Part shown: positions 38,183 through 46,206 of the stretch, piece by piece
How positions within the stretch are numbered: position 1 is the first letter of the stretch
Layout of the letters: the number at the start of each line of letters is the position of its first letter
DNA from: an archaeon
GTDB lineage: Archaea; Aenigmatarchaeota; Aenigmatarchaeia; QMZP01; JAFGSV01
Direction: 5' to 3'
Length of the DNA stretch: 64,000 nucleotides
Assembly (NCBI GenBank): GCA_028279705.1
Contig: JANQNF010000016.1
Span: forward strand, 111,864 to 175,863
The notes under the pieces: model-generated
Told to the model about the DNA's origin: nothing
Seen by the model: the letters and a program-made list of their open reading frames with translations, nothing else
Database searches by the model: none
Position numbers and translations under genes: made by a program

Positions 38183-38361
38183 GGAGCGATTCCTTCATCA
38201 TATGACCCACCACAGGCTTCGACCATTTTCTTGTATCGCTCCGGCTCCATAAGCCTACGCAACATTTGGTCGATTACCCAATCTTTATGGTGAGCACCAT
38301 CATATCCGCCATATTCGACGGCTAGCATAATTGCTTCTTCTACTTTTGGTTCAAACGACAT
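38179..38361 (-). CDS. hypothetical protein, 60 aa
   Basis: MSFEPKVEEAIMLAVEYGG then HHKDWVIDQMLRRLMEPERYKKM. A common small phage pattern (HKQWVIDQ-type). Function unknown. Coupled to both neighbours. Confidence 0.6.
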   Translation of the reverse strand: MSFEPKVEEAIMLAVEYGGYDGAHHKDWVIDQMLRRLMEPERYKKMVEACGGSYDEGIAP

Positions 38362-38362
38362 T

Positions 38363-38674
38363 TTATCCCCAAAATGCGGTTGATACTACATGTGTAGATA
38401 GATTTTCAATAGCTTGAGATAGAGCTTCGTGTCTATCTGTATATTCATCACGGCTTTCGATTTCTTCTGCGTCGGCCGCCACTTTTTCCCAAAACTCCGG
38501 TGTGTCTTCAAATTCTGACACACAAATCCCACCGTCGTCAGAGCTAGAGCGACAAATAAAAGACCTGCCGGTCTGTCTATTTTTAGCCAATCCAACTGGA
38601 TAGCCGTCACCCGGGCCTGAACGCAGAATTTCGTCTGCTTCTTTATAGTTCACTTTTTTCTCCAATGTAACCAT
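38363..38674 (-). CDS. hypothetical protein, 103 aa
   Basis: MVTLEKKVNYKEADEILR then GLAKNRQTGRSFICRSSSDDGG, an acidic helix and a hydrophobic end. No family recognised. Its last part overlaps nothing, and its start overlaps the membrane protein gene by 25 bases. Confidence 0.5.
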   Translation of the reverse strand: MVTLEKKVNYKEADEILRSGPGDGYPVGLAKNRQTGRSFICRSSSDDGGICVSEFEDTPEFWEKVAADAEEIESRDEYTDRHEALSQAIENLSTHVVSTAFWG

Positions 38675-38868
38675 CCTCTAATATGTAGAAAGAGGAACAG
38701 AAGTTCACAAATTATGATGGATGGGTCTCCAGTTTGTGTGAAAATCTGTACGCCTTCTACAATCCAGAGGCAGTCTCCGAGCATGAACCACAACCAACCG
38801 GAGATTTTCTTATCTCCTACTTTCTTGGCTCCCCACAGAACGGCCGCAGTCCCTAAATATGCCCACAT
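38650..38868 (-). CDS. small membrane protein, 72 aa
   Basis: Two hydrophobic segments: MWAYLGTAAVLWGAKKV, then WLWFMLGDCLWIVEGV and PSIIICELLFLFLHIRGWLHW. The pattern of WLW-x5-D-x-LW and a final Gly-Trp is like half of a PnuC-type transporter, but the length is far too short for one. Function unknown. Confidence 0.6.
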   Translation of the reverse strand: MWAYLGTAAVLWGAKKVGDKKISGWLWFMLGDCLWIVEGVQIFTQTGDPSIIICELLFLFLHIRGWLHWRKK

Positions 38869-38885
38869 TTATCTTGATATCTTAC

Positions 38886-38922
38886 AAAAAAAGGGTCGGG
38901 TGGCGCTTTCACGCCACCCGAC
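38886..38922 (-). terminator. strong terminator
   Basis: Minus strand: 11-bp stem GTCGGGTGGCG/CGCCACCCGAC with loop TGAAAG, then CC and TTTTTTT. Closes the unit that includes 38950-39192. Confidence 0.93.
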
Positions 38923-38949
38923 TTAACTGCGATTCAACTGAGAAGTCTA

Positions 38950-39192
38950 CTACCAAGTGATGGTGGTGAACTTCTGCTGCTTGCCGCGAGGGAGGTCTTC
39001 GGTTGTCTTGGTTACGGTGAACCCGAGACCCTCGAGGAACTCGCGCTTGCGCTTGTTGACCCAGTAGCGAAGCTTCACACTGTTCTTGCCCTTCTTGGAT
39101 GCGGGCTCAACGAACTTTGTGATGAGACGGTTGAGAGGTGCAGCCTTTGCTGCCTCTACGTTTGTGCGTGCTGCTTCTGCGTTGAAACTCAT
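38950..39192 (-). CDS. hypothetical basic protein, 80 aa
   Basis: MSFNAEAARTNVEAAKAAPL then KKGKNSVKLRYWVNKRKREFL, ending FTTITW. Basic and helical. ATG 39192 has AAGGAA upstream; longer readings were rejected. No family recognised. Confidence 0.6.
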   Translation of the reverse strand: MSFNAEAARTNVEAAKAAPLNRLITKFVEPASKKGKNSVKLRYWVNKRKREFLEGLGFTVTKTTEDLPRGKQQKFTTITW

Positions 39193-39205
39193 TTTTACTA
39201 TTCCT

Positions 39206-39682
39206 TTACCAGTTAAAGGTCCAATTGAAGCCAATTTCAGGCTTCCAACCATCAGGGATGTGTTCGTACTCTCCCTGAGCTTCGTGTCTATCACCATTAC
39301 CTAGTGGATGACGACCGCCGCCATACACGGTGAAAGACTTATATTGCCAGCCAATACGGAAACCAACCTCTGGTTCCCATGGCGTACCAAGTTCGTTATA
39401 GTAAGCTACTTCAAAGCGCGGCTCTACAAAGAAGCCATGCGGTAGCTTTACTCGATAGAAGGGTCCAAATGCATAACGGTCTACGTACTCGCCATACAAC
39501 TGAGCCCATTTATCCGGTAGTCTCTCTCTTCCCGCACTTACACGTACACCCAAATTAGGATTACGTTTGCTAGTGGTTGTAACTTCAGTAGTCCAACCAT
39601 CGTCTGCGTAGCCGCCACCTAGTTCCAGTGAGCTACATCCGACACTAAGAAGTAGTGTCAGCAGAATGAGTATCTTCTTCAT
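39206..39682 (-). CDS. outer-membrane beta-barrel-like lipoprotein, 158 aa
   Basis: MKKILILLTLLLSVGC: signal peptide with lipobox SVGC. The mature part has alternating strands (GVRVSAGRERLP, GPFYRVKLPHGFFVEP, GFRIGWQYKSFTVYGGG) and ends in Trp (FNWTFNW), the pattern of a small outer-membrane barrel. GTG 39688 is also possible. It may alter the host surface, for example superinfection exclusion (inference). Confidence 0.7.
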   Translation of the reverse strand: MKKILILLTLLLSVGCSSLELGGGYADDGWTTEVTTTSKRNPNLGVRVSAGRERLPDKWAQLYGEYVDRYAFGPFYRVKLPHGFFVEPRFEVAYYNELGTPWEPEVGFRIGWQYKSFTVYGGGRHPLGNGDRHEAQGEYEHIPDGWKPEIGFNWTFNW

Positions 39683-39896
39683 TTTCACTTTGGGGTAAGT
39701 CTTCTATTTTTAGAACGTGTCTTCGTTGTACGTCATTCAACATTCTCTTTAGTTGACTGTGAATATCGTGCATACTCGTTCCGGTCAACTCAGCGTTTGC
39801 TGTCCATGAATGGACACGTCCGCTCTCATCTTTGTGAACTTCATGCAACCTAAAATCTTCATCACCGTGCTTGATAATCTGATAATTCCAACTCAT
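39645..39896 (-). CDS. small conserved phage protein, 83 aa
   Basis: MSWNYQIIKHGDEDFRLHEVH is the start of a small phage/plasmid protein family (MSWNYR-type) followed by HSWTANAEL. ATG 39896 is the conserved start. Function unknown. Its end overlaps the lipoprotein gene by 38 bases. Confidence 0.75.
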   Translation of the reverse strand: MSWNYQIIKHGDEDFRLHEVHKDESGRVHSWTANAELTGTSMHDIHSQLKRMLNDVQRRHVLKIEDLPQSENEEDTHSADTTS

Positions 39897-40135
39897 ATCA
39901 CACACTCTACTTCGTCTCTAGTTTCAATCCATACTGTAGCGCCACATGAAAGTGGTTTTTCTGGACGATTTACCAGTGTCCCGTCTTTGAAGTCTACGTG
40001 ATGACAGATAACGTTCTCTTTGTAAGTCTTAACTGTAAAGACTGGTCTATTGCCACCGTCTTTTTTGTTCGCTCGAACGTTATGTTGATTAACGTGAATT
40101 CTCTTTAGAAGACCCTTCTTGAGAATCTTAGTCAT
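39893..40135 (-). CDS. hypothetical protein, 80 aa
   Basis: MTKILKKGLLKRIHVNQHNVR then RPVFTVKTYKENVICHHVDF and CGATVWIETRDEVECVI: basic start, beta core. No domain recognised. Overlaps both neighbours by 4-8 bases. Confidence 0.6.
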   Translation of the reverse strand: MTKILKKGLLKRIHVNQHNVRANKKDGGNRPVFTVKTYKENVICHHVDFKDGTLVNRPEKPLSCGATVWIETRDEVECVI

Positions 40136-40286
40136 CTTTGACGCCGCTTATCATTGTCAGCCAGCCTGATGCAAATGCAATTACGCATACTACATCTTTA
40201 TTTGAGATTTCGTAATTTTGGTACGACAACCATACTCCGAAACCAACTAATACTAGGCCAACAAAAGATTTGAATAGTCCCATCAT
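40128..40286 (-). CDS. small membrane protein, 52 aa
   Basis: MMGLFKSFVGLVLVGFGVWL then VCVIAFASGWLTMISG: two short hydrophobic segments. ATG 40286 overlaps the upstream stop (ATGATG), and its stop overlaps the next ATG, so translation is coupled. Too short for usual gene calls. Function unknown. Confidence 0.55.
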   Translation of the reverse strand: MMGLFKSFVGLVLVGFGVWLSYQNYEISNKDVVCVIAFASGWLTMISGVKDD

Positions 40287-40537
40287 AGTAAGCCTTCGTC
40301 ATAGATTCGTTCGCATTCTTTAGAGCAGAAAGCGTACTTGTGCTTTCTTTCACTTTTGGGTTCGCGCACAGAACCTTGACGGTAAGGATTAAACTTGTCA
40401 CCGCAAACAGTGCAGTTCTTATGGATGACAACAGTCACAGACCCGTGGCCGTGTCCACCGTAAGGGCGGCTACGTCCGTGGTCGTGTGTCTCAGGAGTTT
40501 CGTATACGGTCTTGGTCTTTGTTTTTGTTTTACTCAT
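40283..40537 (-). CDS. zinc-finger protein, 84 aa
   Basis: Thr/Lys-rich start, then HKNCTVCGDKF...YAFCSKECERIYDE: CxxC...CxxxC zinc finger. Gly/His-rich middle (RPYGGHGHGSV). Likely nucleic-acid or protein binding. ATG 40537 has AAGAGT-like upstream sequence. Function unknown. Confidence 0.6.
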   Translation of the reverse strand: MSKTKTKTKTVYETPETHDHGRSRPYGGHGHGSVTVVIHKNCTVCGDKFNPYRQGSVREPKSERKHKYAFCSKECERIYDEGLL

Positions 40538-40540
40538 GGC

Positions 40541-40569
40541 AAATAGAAAGGGGGTCGTTTCCGACCCCC
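40541..40569 (-). terminator. terminator-like hairpin
   Basis: Minus strand: GGGGGTCG-GAAA-CGACCCCC (8-bp stem, GAAA loop), then TTTCTATTT. The U-run is interrupted, so moderate strength. Confidence 0.7.
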
Positions 40570-40582
40570 TGTTGCTAAATGT

Positions 40583-40765
40583 CTAGCTGTTGTGACCGAG
40601 CACAACACGCTCAAAACGACGCCTTAGCGCCTTAATCGAACGCCGACCGCTGAATGTCTTCATGCTTGCGATGGACGCATAGCTGCGACCGCGGTTGTGA
40701 TTGCGTACGAGAATGTTGGTCTCGCCCTTTGTCCAAGGCTGACCTGAGCGTGAAAATGTTGACAT
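40583..40765 (-). CDS. SANT/Myb-like protein, 60 aa
   Basis: MSTFSRSGQPWTKGETNILVR then IASMKTFSGRRSIKALRRRFERV: Trp spacing and basic helices of a small Myb-like unit, like the 82-aa protein at 23091. ATG 40765 has GGAG upstream. Followed by a terminator. Probable DNA-binding protein. Confidence 0.55.
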   Translation of the reverse strand: MSTFSRSGQPWTKGETNILVRNHNRGRSYASIASMKTFSGRRSIKALRRRFERVVLGHNS

Positions 40766-40801
40766 TTTGCGCTTCTCCAAATTTTGTGTTACAAACTTTT
40801 A

Positions 40802-40948
40802 TTACCGAACCTTCGAATTGCGGTTTTCGAACGGTTTCCAATTTAAGAATCTAATGACCCATTTAGGCCATTGTCCTTTTTCGTTGTAGTAGATAAACGC
40901 CGCTGCTAAAGCAAGCCCGAGTAGAGGTCCTGTCATCCACCAATGCAT
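40802..40948 (-). CDS. small membrane protein, 48 aa
   Basis: MHWWMTGPLLGLALAAAFIYY then a basic tail with Trp (WPKWVIRFLNWKPF). One membrane helix. ATG 40948 overlaps the upstream stop (TAATG). Not in usual gene calls because of length. Function unknown. Confidence 0.55.
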   Translation of the reverse strand: MHWWMTGPLLGLALAAAFIYYNEKGQWPKWVIRFLNWKPFENRNSKVR

Positions 40949-41271
40949 TACTTTTTCTCCAAGTCGTCTTCTTCCCAAACGTGGGATTTCTTTAAACCCA
41001 TCTTGTTGTATAGGTCTAGGATTTTCGCACCTCTATCCATAGCCCACTTAATCCAGTCATTTTCTGTCTTACCTGAATTTAGATGGGACTTGCGGGAAGC
41101 ACGGAGTCGCATTTTAGCCATGGTCATGGCTTCTTCACGGGTTTCACCTACGCCGACGAAGCGGCCGGGAAACGCAAACGCAATATAACCTTCTAGTTCT
41201 TCTGAAACTTGAAAGTCTGCGGCGTGATTGCGATAGTAGTTGAGTTCTATTACACGAATTTCATTAGGCAT
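40948..41271 (-). CDS. hypothetical protein, 107 aa (HicB-like segment)
   Basis: MPNEIRVIELNYYRNHA then EGYIAFAFPGRFVGVGETREEAMTMAKMRLRASRKS. The G-x-T-x2-EA helix after a short beta strand resembles the HicB antitoxin fold, but no HicA toxin is adjacent. C-terminal acidic tail. ATG 41271 overlaps the sigma-factor stop by 8 bases. Confidence 0.5.
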   Translation of the reverse strand: MPNEIRVIELNYYRNHAADFQVSEELEGYIAFAFPGRFVGVGETREEAMTMAKMRLRASRKSHLNSGKTENDWIKWAMDRGAKILDLYNKMGLKKSHVWEEDDLEKK

Positions 41272-41941
41272 AGACGTCAAGCCCAGCCGCGACGAATTTA
41301 TCCTTTAGACTTTCTTTTACTTTGTGATATCGGTAATTAACCGAGCGCCAACTCATATTCATTTTGCTGGCAATGAAGTCAAAGGTTTCGCCTTGGAACA
41401 TACGGCTGATTATGATATCTTTGTCATCATCATCTAAGCTGTCGAGAATAGCGTCTACTTTCTCGGCAATCTCAGCCGTCTGGGCACCTTCTTCGGGTGA
41501 TAAAGAACCTGATGCTACGGCTTTAGCTACTTTGTTAACGCTAGTAAAACCGCCACTAGGACTAATGTCGTGTTCTAGTCCCTGCTCATCGTCTCTATCT
41601 CTATTGTGCATAGCGACGATTGTAGCATTTTGAAATGCAACTTCTTCTTTAGCACCTTCGGTGTTTTTCACATGATAGGTACTGCATGAAAGTTCGTTGA
41701 CATTGTTCTGCCACTCTTTCATAATATCATTGTCGATGATACCATAAGCGTGTGTGGTGAACTTAACGCCTTTTGCTGGGTCAAATGTTTCTTTGGCTTT
41801 ATGCAAAGCCATGATACCAACGCTAACGTAGTCGTCAAACGAACATCTTGCATTCTCCGCATACTTGTGAGCTACTTCATACACCATTTTGATATATGGC
41901 TCATCTTCTGCTGGATACTGAATTTCTAATAGTTCGTTCAT
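41264..41941 (-). CDS. sigma-70 family RNA polymerase sigma factor
   Basis: 225 aa. Region 2: SFDDYVSVGIMALHKAKETFDPAKGVKFTTHAYGIIDNDI matches the DLxQEG...A-x2-KFDP-x-KG-x-FSTYA core. Region 4: DKDIIISRMFQGETFDFIASKMNMSWRSVNYR is a helix-turn-helix for -35 recognition. Middle acidic linker (about 110-150). It would redirect host RNA polymerase to phage promoters, such as late genes. Promoter specificity unknown. Confidence 0.88.
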   Translation of the reverse strand: MNELLEIQYPAEDEPYIKMVYEVAHKYAENARCSFDDYVSVGIMALHKAKETFDPAKGVKFTTHAYGIIDNDIMKEWQNNVNELSCSTYHVKNTEGAKEEVAFQNATIVAMHNRDRDDEQGLEHDISPSGGFTSVNKVAKAVASGSLSPEEGAQTAEIAEKVDAILDSLDDDDKDIIISRMFQGETFDFIASKMNMSWRSVNYRYHKVKESLKDKFVAAGLDVYA

Positions 41942-42243
41942 GATTTATGAATGTAGATTTGGCTGGAATTGCTATCGGTCCAACTGCTACTACTAGTAGT
42001 CAAAGTCTGCTGCATCATCTTCTGCTGCTGCTTTTCCTCTTCAATTAGAGGAGGTAGCTTTAGTCCAATAGCCCTATATATTACCCTAGAACGCTCTAAT
42101 CTACTTAAATGATTGAATTTTACTGGTTCGCGCACAAGCTTAGGCCCAGAATTCAGATTTGGATAATCTACTCTGGTTCTATATAAAACTTGACACGCTT
42201 CGGCGTATTTAGGGTTGTCCCGCCAAGTCTTCAAGCACGCCAT
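41938..42243 (-). CDS. hypothetical protein, 101 aa
   Basis: MACLKTWRDNPKYAEACQVLYR then LSRLERSRVIYRAIGLKLPPLIEE and a Gln/Ser/Thr-rich, probably disordered tail. ATG 42243 (the codon before it is also an ATG) overlaps the AAA+ gene end by 35 bases. No family recognised. Confidence 0.5.
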   Translation of the reverse strand: MACLKTWRDNPKYAEACQVLYRTRVDYPNLNSGPKLVREPVKFNHLSRLERSRVIYRAIGLKLPPLIEEEKQQQKMMQQTLTTSSSSWTDSNSSQIYIHKS

Positions 42244-43363
42244 CAAAAGGTATATCTTTCAATTCTGCGACTTCTGCGTCAGGACGCAACATTGAGTATT
42301 CGCCATGCTTTCTCTTAATGATTAAGCCGCGCTCAATTAGTTGATTAAGATTACGGTGCATTGTACTCTTGCTGATAAATCTACCAGTTTCAAGCAACCA
42401 TTCCTTAATCTCGTTTGTGCTGCGTGTCTTATCAGGTGCAGTTTCTAGTGAATAAATGATATCTCTCTGCACAACGCCTAAGTGGGCGATTGCAACAGGA
42501 TTCAAACTTACAGATTCGTAAGCTAGGTTTACAGCCGCTTCGAATACATCCGGGTCTTTAAGACCACCGTGTTCGCGGAACAACCTCTTCATAAAGATAA
42601 AGCAGTCTACAAAGTCGTAGCCTGCTCTTGTAAGCACGCGGTCGTCTAGGCATTCACGAAGTTTAGTTAACCAGAAAGGCCTAATTGCAGCCCTTTCTTC
42701 TGCGGTCAATACTTCGTCGTCATGCGCAGCTAATGCGTGAGCGACCATTTCCCAATCCACTTTCGCATTCTTCCTTCTGAGATAGTGGGCTTCGTCCTCA
42801 ATAGCTAACGCAGGGTCGTACCCGTCAGGCGGGCCAATCTCTACGATATCTAATCTATCTCTAAGGGCTTCCAAGTCACGTCCCACCTTACCCTTTGCCG
42901 AGAAGTCATTAGTTGACCCAATCAGCAATCCCGTGAACTTGGTCTCTTCTAGGTCGCCGTGCTTCATATAGCTGATAACCCCTTCAGCCATTTGCTTCAT
43001 TAGTCTGACGTCTCCTACGTCATTGCACGCGATTTCATTCCAGAAGATAATCGAATGTGGATTCTCTTTGAACTTCTCCCTTCTTCCCACAGTGGTTGCA
43101 GCACCGTCAATCCATACTGCGGACGTTACACCATCTTTATGAAATGCGTCTAATTTTAGACCAGTGTAAATCTGTCGGCAAACGTATGTTTTTCCGGTTC
43201 CTGCTCTACCCGTTAAGATAACTCCCTTTAGCGAAGGGAAATGTTTGCTCAAGCGGTTGGCCTGTTTACGGCCCAACTCAATCTTAGCTCTAAGTCCCTT
43301 AAGAACGCATAGGGCGGCACTTGTATAGCCGATGTTTCGAACGTTCTCAAGTAGTTTGTTCAT
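42209..43363 (-). CDS. AAA+ ATPase with C-terminal winged helix
   Basis: 384 aa. Walker A GRAGTGKT near residue 52, Walker B-like IIFWNEI near 107, sensor-like LLIGSTNDF near 147, then RLDIVEIGPPDG (arginine finger region). The C-terminus (TRSTNEIKEWLLETGRFISKSTMHRNLNQLI) is a winged helix. Layout suggests a DNA-handling AAA+ protein such as a helicase loader or RuvB-like motor; which is uncertain. Confidence 0.75.
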   Translation of the reverse strand: MNKLLENVRNIGYTSAALCVLKGLRAKIELGRKQANRLSKHFPSLKGVILTGRAGTGKTYVCRQIYTGLKLDAFHKDGVTSAVWIDGAATTVGRREKFKENPHSIIFWNEIACNDVGDVRLMKQMAEGVISYMKHGDLEETKFTGLLIGSTNDFSAKGKVGRDLEALRDRLDIVEIGPPDGYDPALAIEDEAHYLRRKNAKVDWEMVAHALAAHDDEVLTAEERAAIRPFWLTKLRECLDDRVLTRAGYDFVDCFIFMKRLFREHGGLKDPDVFEAAVNLAYESVSLNPVAIAHLGVVQRDIIYSLETAPDKTRSTNEIKEWLLETGRFISKSTMHRNLNQLIERGLIIKRKHGEYSMLRPDAEVAELKDIPFDGVLEDLAGQP

Positions 43364-43390
43364 GGGTGTCGTTTTCTATATCTCTACCTT

Positions 43391-43765
43391 TTAATGTCCT
43401 AGTTTTCCGGCAATGATTCGACGCCGGACGTAAGACACCCTTATTGTATCGAAATTTGGTAGTAATTCCCAAACTTTTTCTGCTAAAACCCTCAAATGTT
43501 TCTTTTCGACTCTCCACTCTCTGTTGACTTGTTTAACCATCAACATAGAATCAGTGAAACAATCGATTTCTTTTATTCCTTCATCTCTACAGAATTCTAG
43601 TCCTGCGATGAGGGCGGCGTATTCTGCGCCGTTGTTTGTATCGATAGGCGGCCCGAACTTTAAGCGGCCGAGTTTTACTAGAAGACCGTTTTCATCTTCA
43701 AGTAGAAAGCTGCCATATGTTCCTTTGTCCGGAGAATTACCCCCATCCGTGTAGAGTTTCATCAT
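43391..43765 (-). CDS. RNase HI-like protein
   Basis: 124 aa (or 123 from the second ATG, 43762). LYTDGGNSPDKGTYG (first catalytic Asp), NNGAEYAALIAGLEF (Glu), FTDSMLMVKQVN (Asp) match RNase H. The final acidic residue is not evident: the C-terminus reads VRRRIIAGKLGH instead of the usual N-x2-AD. Would cut RNA in RNA-DNA hybrids, if still active. Probably primer removal. Confidence 0.78.
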   Translation of the reverse strand: MMKLYTDGGNSPDKGTYGSFLLEDENGLLVKLGRLKFGPPIDTNNGAEYAALIAGLEFCRDEGIKEIDCFTDSMLMVKQVNREWRVEKKHLRVLAEKVWELLPNFDTIRVSYVRRRIIAGKLGH

Positions 43766-43964
43766 CTAAATGTACATTCCATCTGCGCAGATAGGCAATC
43801 TGCGTGTGAATCGCGTTTTTTAACGCGCTTACGGCAATTGGGCGGCACACTTCTTCGATTGCGCCGCTGGGCGGAGCCGAGTTAAGAAGAGTGTAGTTCC
43901 GAATCATATTTCGGAGTTTTTCTTTTTCTAGCTCTACCCTTTTCTCGGGGAGCAAAGCCATCAT
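43737..43964 (-). CDS. hypothetical protein, 75 aa
   Basis: MMALLPEKRVELEKEKLRNM then RPIAVSALKNAIHTQIAYL, ending LHGWG. Helical, no domain recognised. Overlaps the RNase H gene by 29 bases. Confidence 0.55.
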   Translation of the reverse strand: MMALLPEKRVELEKEKLRNMIRNYTLLNSAPPSGAIEEVCRPIAVSALKNAIHTQIAYLRRWNVHLDDETLHGWG

Positions 43965-43966
43965 CT

Positions 43967-44323
43967 TTAGGAATCTTCCTTCTTTTCTGGCTTTTTCTTG
44001 GTGGTTTTTCTTCCAATTCGTCGTGAAGATTTTCCAAATCTTCTTTCGAGTAATTTGACATACTGCGCTTCTAACTTATATTTCTCTTCTGTATTCTCTT
44101 CATATGCATTCCAGAATCTAGTCATTATGTAACAACCGATAGCTACAAGCACAGTGAGTATTACAGGAACTAGTGTAGAAACTTCTGTTAGCCTACCAAG
44201 ATAAGATATAACTAATGCGAGAGCAAGCCAAACTAACATGAACGCAGTCCATGCCCAATATAGAATCTTCCCTCTATATTTAAACCAATTGAAAAGCAGG
44301 ACTTTTAAGTATTCTTTCAGCAT
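43967..44323 (-). CDS. membrane protein, 118 aa
   Basis: Two hydrophobic helices: ILYWAWTAFMLVWLALALVI and LVPVILTVLVAIGCYIM, then a long basic tail (GRKTTKKKPEKKEDS). Likely inner-membrane. Function unknown. It ends 2 bases before the 75-aa gene start. Confidence 0.65.
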   Translation of the reverse strand: MLKEYLKVLLFNWFKYRGKILYWAWTAFMLVWLALALVISYLGRLTEVSTLVPVILTVLVAIGCYIMTRFWNAYEENTEEKYKLEAQYVKLLERRFGKSSRRIGRKTTKKKPEKKEDS

Positions 44324-44346
44324 CGGCTTGCTATGTATTGATTGAA

Positions 44347-44520
44347 CTAACCAAGCCCAAGTGCGTCGTCGAGCCGGTCTAGTGCTTTCTTTGCGTCTCG
44401 TGCTAGGTCGCGCAACTCAGCATCTTCGATATCGTCGATGTTGATGTAATTCTGAATTGCGTATGCTGTACCTTCTAAATCGCAAAGTTCTGCAAGTTGT
44501 TCTTTGTTGTATGTAGCCAT
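44347..44520 (-). CDS. small acidic helical protein, 57 aa
   Basis: MATYNKEQLAELCDLEGTAY then INIDDIEDAELRDLARDAKK and LDRLDDALGLG. Acidic, helical, no domain recognised. Lies 4 bases after the PurA-like gene's stop. Confidence 0.5.
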   Translation of the reverse strand: MATYNKEQLAELCDLEGTAYAIQNYINIDDIEDAELRDLARDAKKALDRLDDALGLG

Positions 44521-44524
44521 TTGA

Positions 44525-45664
44525 TTACCTATACTCTATGATATCAGAACTTTTCGGTCCTGTACCAATAAAAATCTTTCTAACTTTAGCCGCATCTTTG
44601 AGGGCGTCTAGGAACATAGCTCCCTGACGGGTGAGCTTGGAATTAACCCAAGCCTTATCGCTGAATCCCATAGACATTTCTCCATCGACCCACAGTCTCC
44701 ACTCTCTTCCGTTTTCTGCGAACCAGTTGAGCGAGTCGAAATGATTGACGACAAGATGCGTAGGCTGAATGAGCTGCGCGGCGCGTCGTACGTCGGCCGT
44801 ATCGAGCCATGAAAGATTACGAGGTCTCCCGGTCGTAGTCCCGTACTCCCCAGCAAACTGTCTAAACTCGTCGTCGTCAAAATCACTTTTCATCCTCATT
44901 GGTCCGAAGTATGAATTGTATGCCTTTAGGCACATATATACTTCGTCTGGTGATAATGCATAACCCACGCCGTCTAGTAGACCGTACGTAGAGAATGACC
45001 CCGAACTAACATATGGGTAGTTACCATGGTTAACGTCTAGGTTTACACCCTGAGTTCCTTCGATAACGATATTCCAGTCTTCGGGTTCTACAATTTCTGT
45101 GAAGAACTCATACGGGTCAACTACTTCAACGTAGAATGTATCGAACACAGTTTTGATGTGTCCGGAGCCCGGCTTGCTTAGGAACTTCTCAAGTGTAGTG
45201 CCTTCGTAGCGATACTTCTTACCCGCTGCGACACTGACACCATTCTTAGTTGAACCAAGCTTCTGCTTAGCTTCTTTACGTGCATCTTCTTCTAGGCACT
45301 GTTTTGTAACTACGTGAGCGTACTTGGAGATGAACACTTTGTTGAGCGGGTGGCCATCAGCAACTTGGTGCATCAACTTGAGTTCTTCTTCGAGAATATC
45401 TAAGTTTAGATAGACCCCATTCCCAATGTACCCATGTTTTCCACCGGGCAAGAATACGCCCACCGGCAACATGTGAATTTGAATTTTAACCCAGTCTTCC
45501 GCACCTTTTCTGCGCCACACTGTTGCACCCGTGTTTGTACCACCCGATGACCGAATGCACAGAACTTCGTGTCCAACATTGTAACGCTCTAGTACGTAGG
45601 CCGTAACTTTGCCTTTGCCTTCATCGCCTAGGCTACCGCCTACTACTACTGCAACTTTACCCAT
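44525..45664 (-). CDS. adenylosuccinate synthetase family (PurA/PurZ-like), divergent
   Basis: 379 aa. VVGGSLGDEGKGKVTAYVLE is the P-loop-like GTP site with the catalytic Asp kept (GDEGKGK). SSGGTNTGATVW aligns with GGHNAGHT of PurA: the second His, the general acid, is Ala here. LGSTKNGVSVAAGKKYR replaces GTTGRGIGPAY. SNG...TTGRPRNLSWLDT aligns with TTGRRRRTGWLDT. So fold and GTP site are clear but substrate may differ (IMP, or dGMP as in PurZ). Adjacent to a GMP-reductase-like gene. Retained Asp argues against a standard PurZ. Confidence 0.75.
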   Translation of the reverse strand: MGKVAVVVGGSLGDEGKGKVTAYVLERYNVGHEVLCIRSSGGTNTGATVWRRKGAEDWVKIQIHMLPVGVFLPGGKHGYIGNGVYLNLDILEEELKLMHQVADGHPLNKVFISKYAHVVTKQCLEEDARKEAKQKLGSTKNGVSVAAGKKYRYEGTTLEKFLSKPGSGHIKTVFDTFYVEVVDPYEFFTEIVEPEDWNIVIEGTQGVNLDVNHGNYPYVSSGSFSTYGLLDGVGYALSPDEVYMCLKAYNSYFGPMRMKSDFDDDEFRQFAGEYGTTTGRPRNLSWLDTADVRRAAQLIQPTHLVVNHFDSLNWFAENGREWRLWVDGEMSMGFSDKAWVNSKLTRQGAMFLDALKDAAKVRKIFIGTGPKSSDIIEYR

Positions 45665-45752
45665 GCTTTTTCTTCCATCTACGCTTTAACCAAGCGTAAT
45701 AGCACATGAAGGTGACTCCCATCATCATAAGATGAAACCACTCATCATACAA
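45657..45752 (-). CDS. possible small membrane protein, 31 aa
   Basis: TTG-started reading MYDEWFHLMMMGVTFMCYYAWLK fits the gap between the PurA-like and 45769 genes; a 23-aa form starts at ATG 45728. One hydrophobic segment and a Lys-rich tail. No clear ribosome site. Low confidence. Confidence 0.25.
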   Translation of the reverse strand: MYDEWFHLMMMGVTFMCYYAWLKRRWKKKHG

Positions 45753-45768
45753 TGGACTTGCGTGCTTT

Positions 45769-46206
45769 CTAGTCAAAGTCAAATTCCGTGTCAGGGTTTG
45801 TGTTACCGCCAACAATTGGTCCGGGCGGTAGTCTCTTAGGCTCATCTACATCTAGCTCAGCGATAGCTTCAATCATGCCAATTTCGATTAGCTGCTTGAG
45901 AGCAATCTTGGCAGTTGAAACTGCTGATGGCTTCGCTAGCATCATAGCCCAATCAAGGTCGAAATCACTATGGAGTCTTCCACCCGACTCGTCTACTTCG
46001 TGAGTCGTTGGTGAGAAGAAACTCATGACGTACATCAGCCGCGCACAGTAGTCCTTGTACTTCAACATCTGGACTTTCCGTGGCATGTCTGGGTCGTCGG
46101 TACTGGCCCTCTTTTTGACTAGCCGGGCAAAATATCCACGAGCACATTTAGTGAAGTGGACCCAAGCTTCCCCCATGTCAGAATAGTCGAATAGTTCGTC
46201 ACTCAT
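45769..46206 (-). CDS. hypothetical protein, 145 aa
   Basis: MSDELFDYSDMGEAWVHFTK then CARLMYVMSFFSPTTHEVDE, ALKQLIEIGMIEAIAELDV and an acidic end (NTNPDTEFDFD). No domain recognised. Located between the GMP-reductase-like and PurA-like genes and sharing one base with the reductase stop, so possibly part of that pathway (inference). Confidence 0.55.
   Translation of the reverse strand: MSDELFDYSDMGEAWVHFTKCARGYFARLVKKRASTDDPDMPRKVQMLKYKDYCARLMYVMSFFSPTTHEVDESGGRLHSDFDLDWAMMLAKPSAVSTAKIALKQLIEIGMIEAIAELDVDEPKRLPPGPIVGGNTNPDTEFDFD

Noticed and set aside
44525..45664. Assignment as PurZ and hence aminoadenine DNA
   Set aside because: The GDEGKGK Asp is retained and no DatZ, MazZ, DpoZ or other marker is present in this window.
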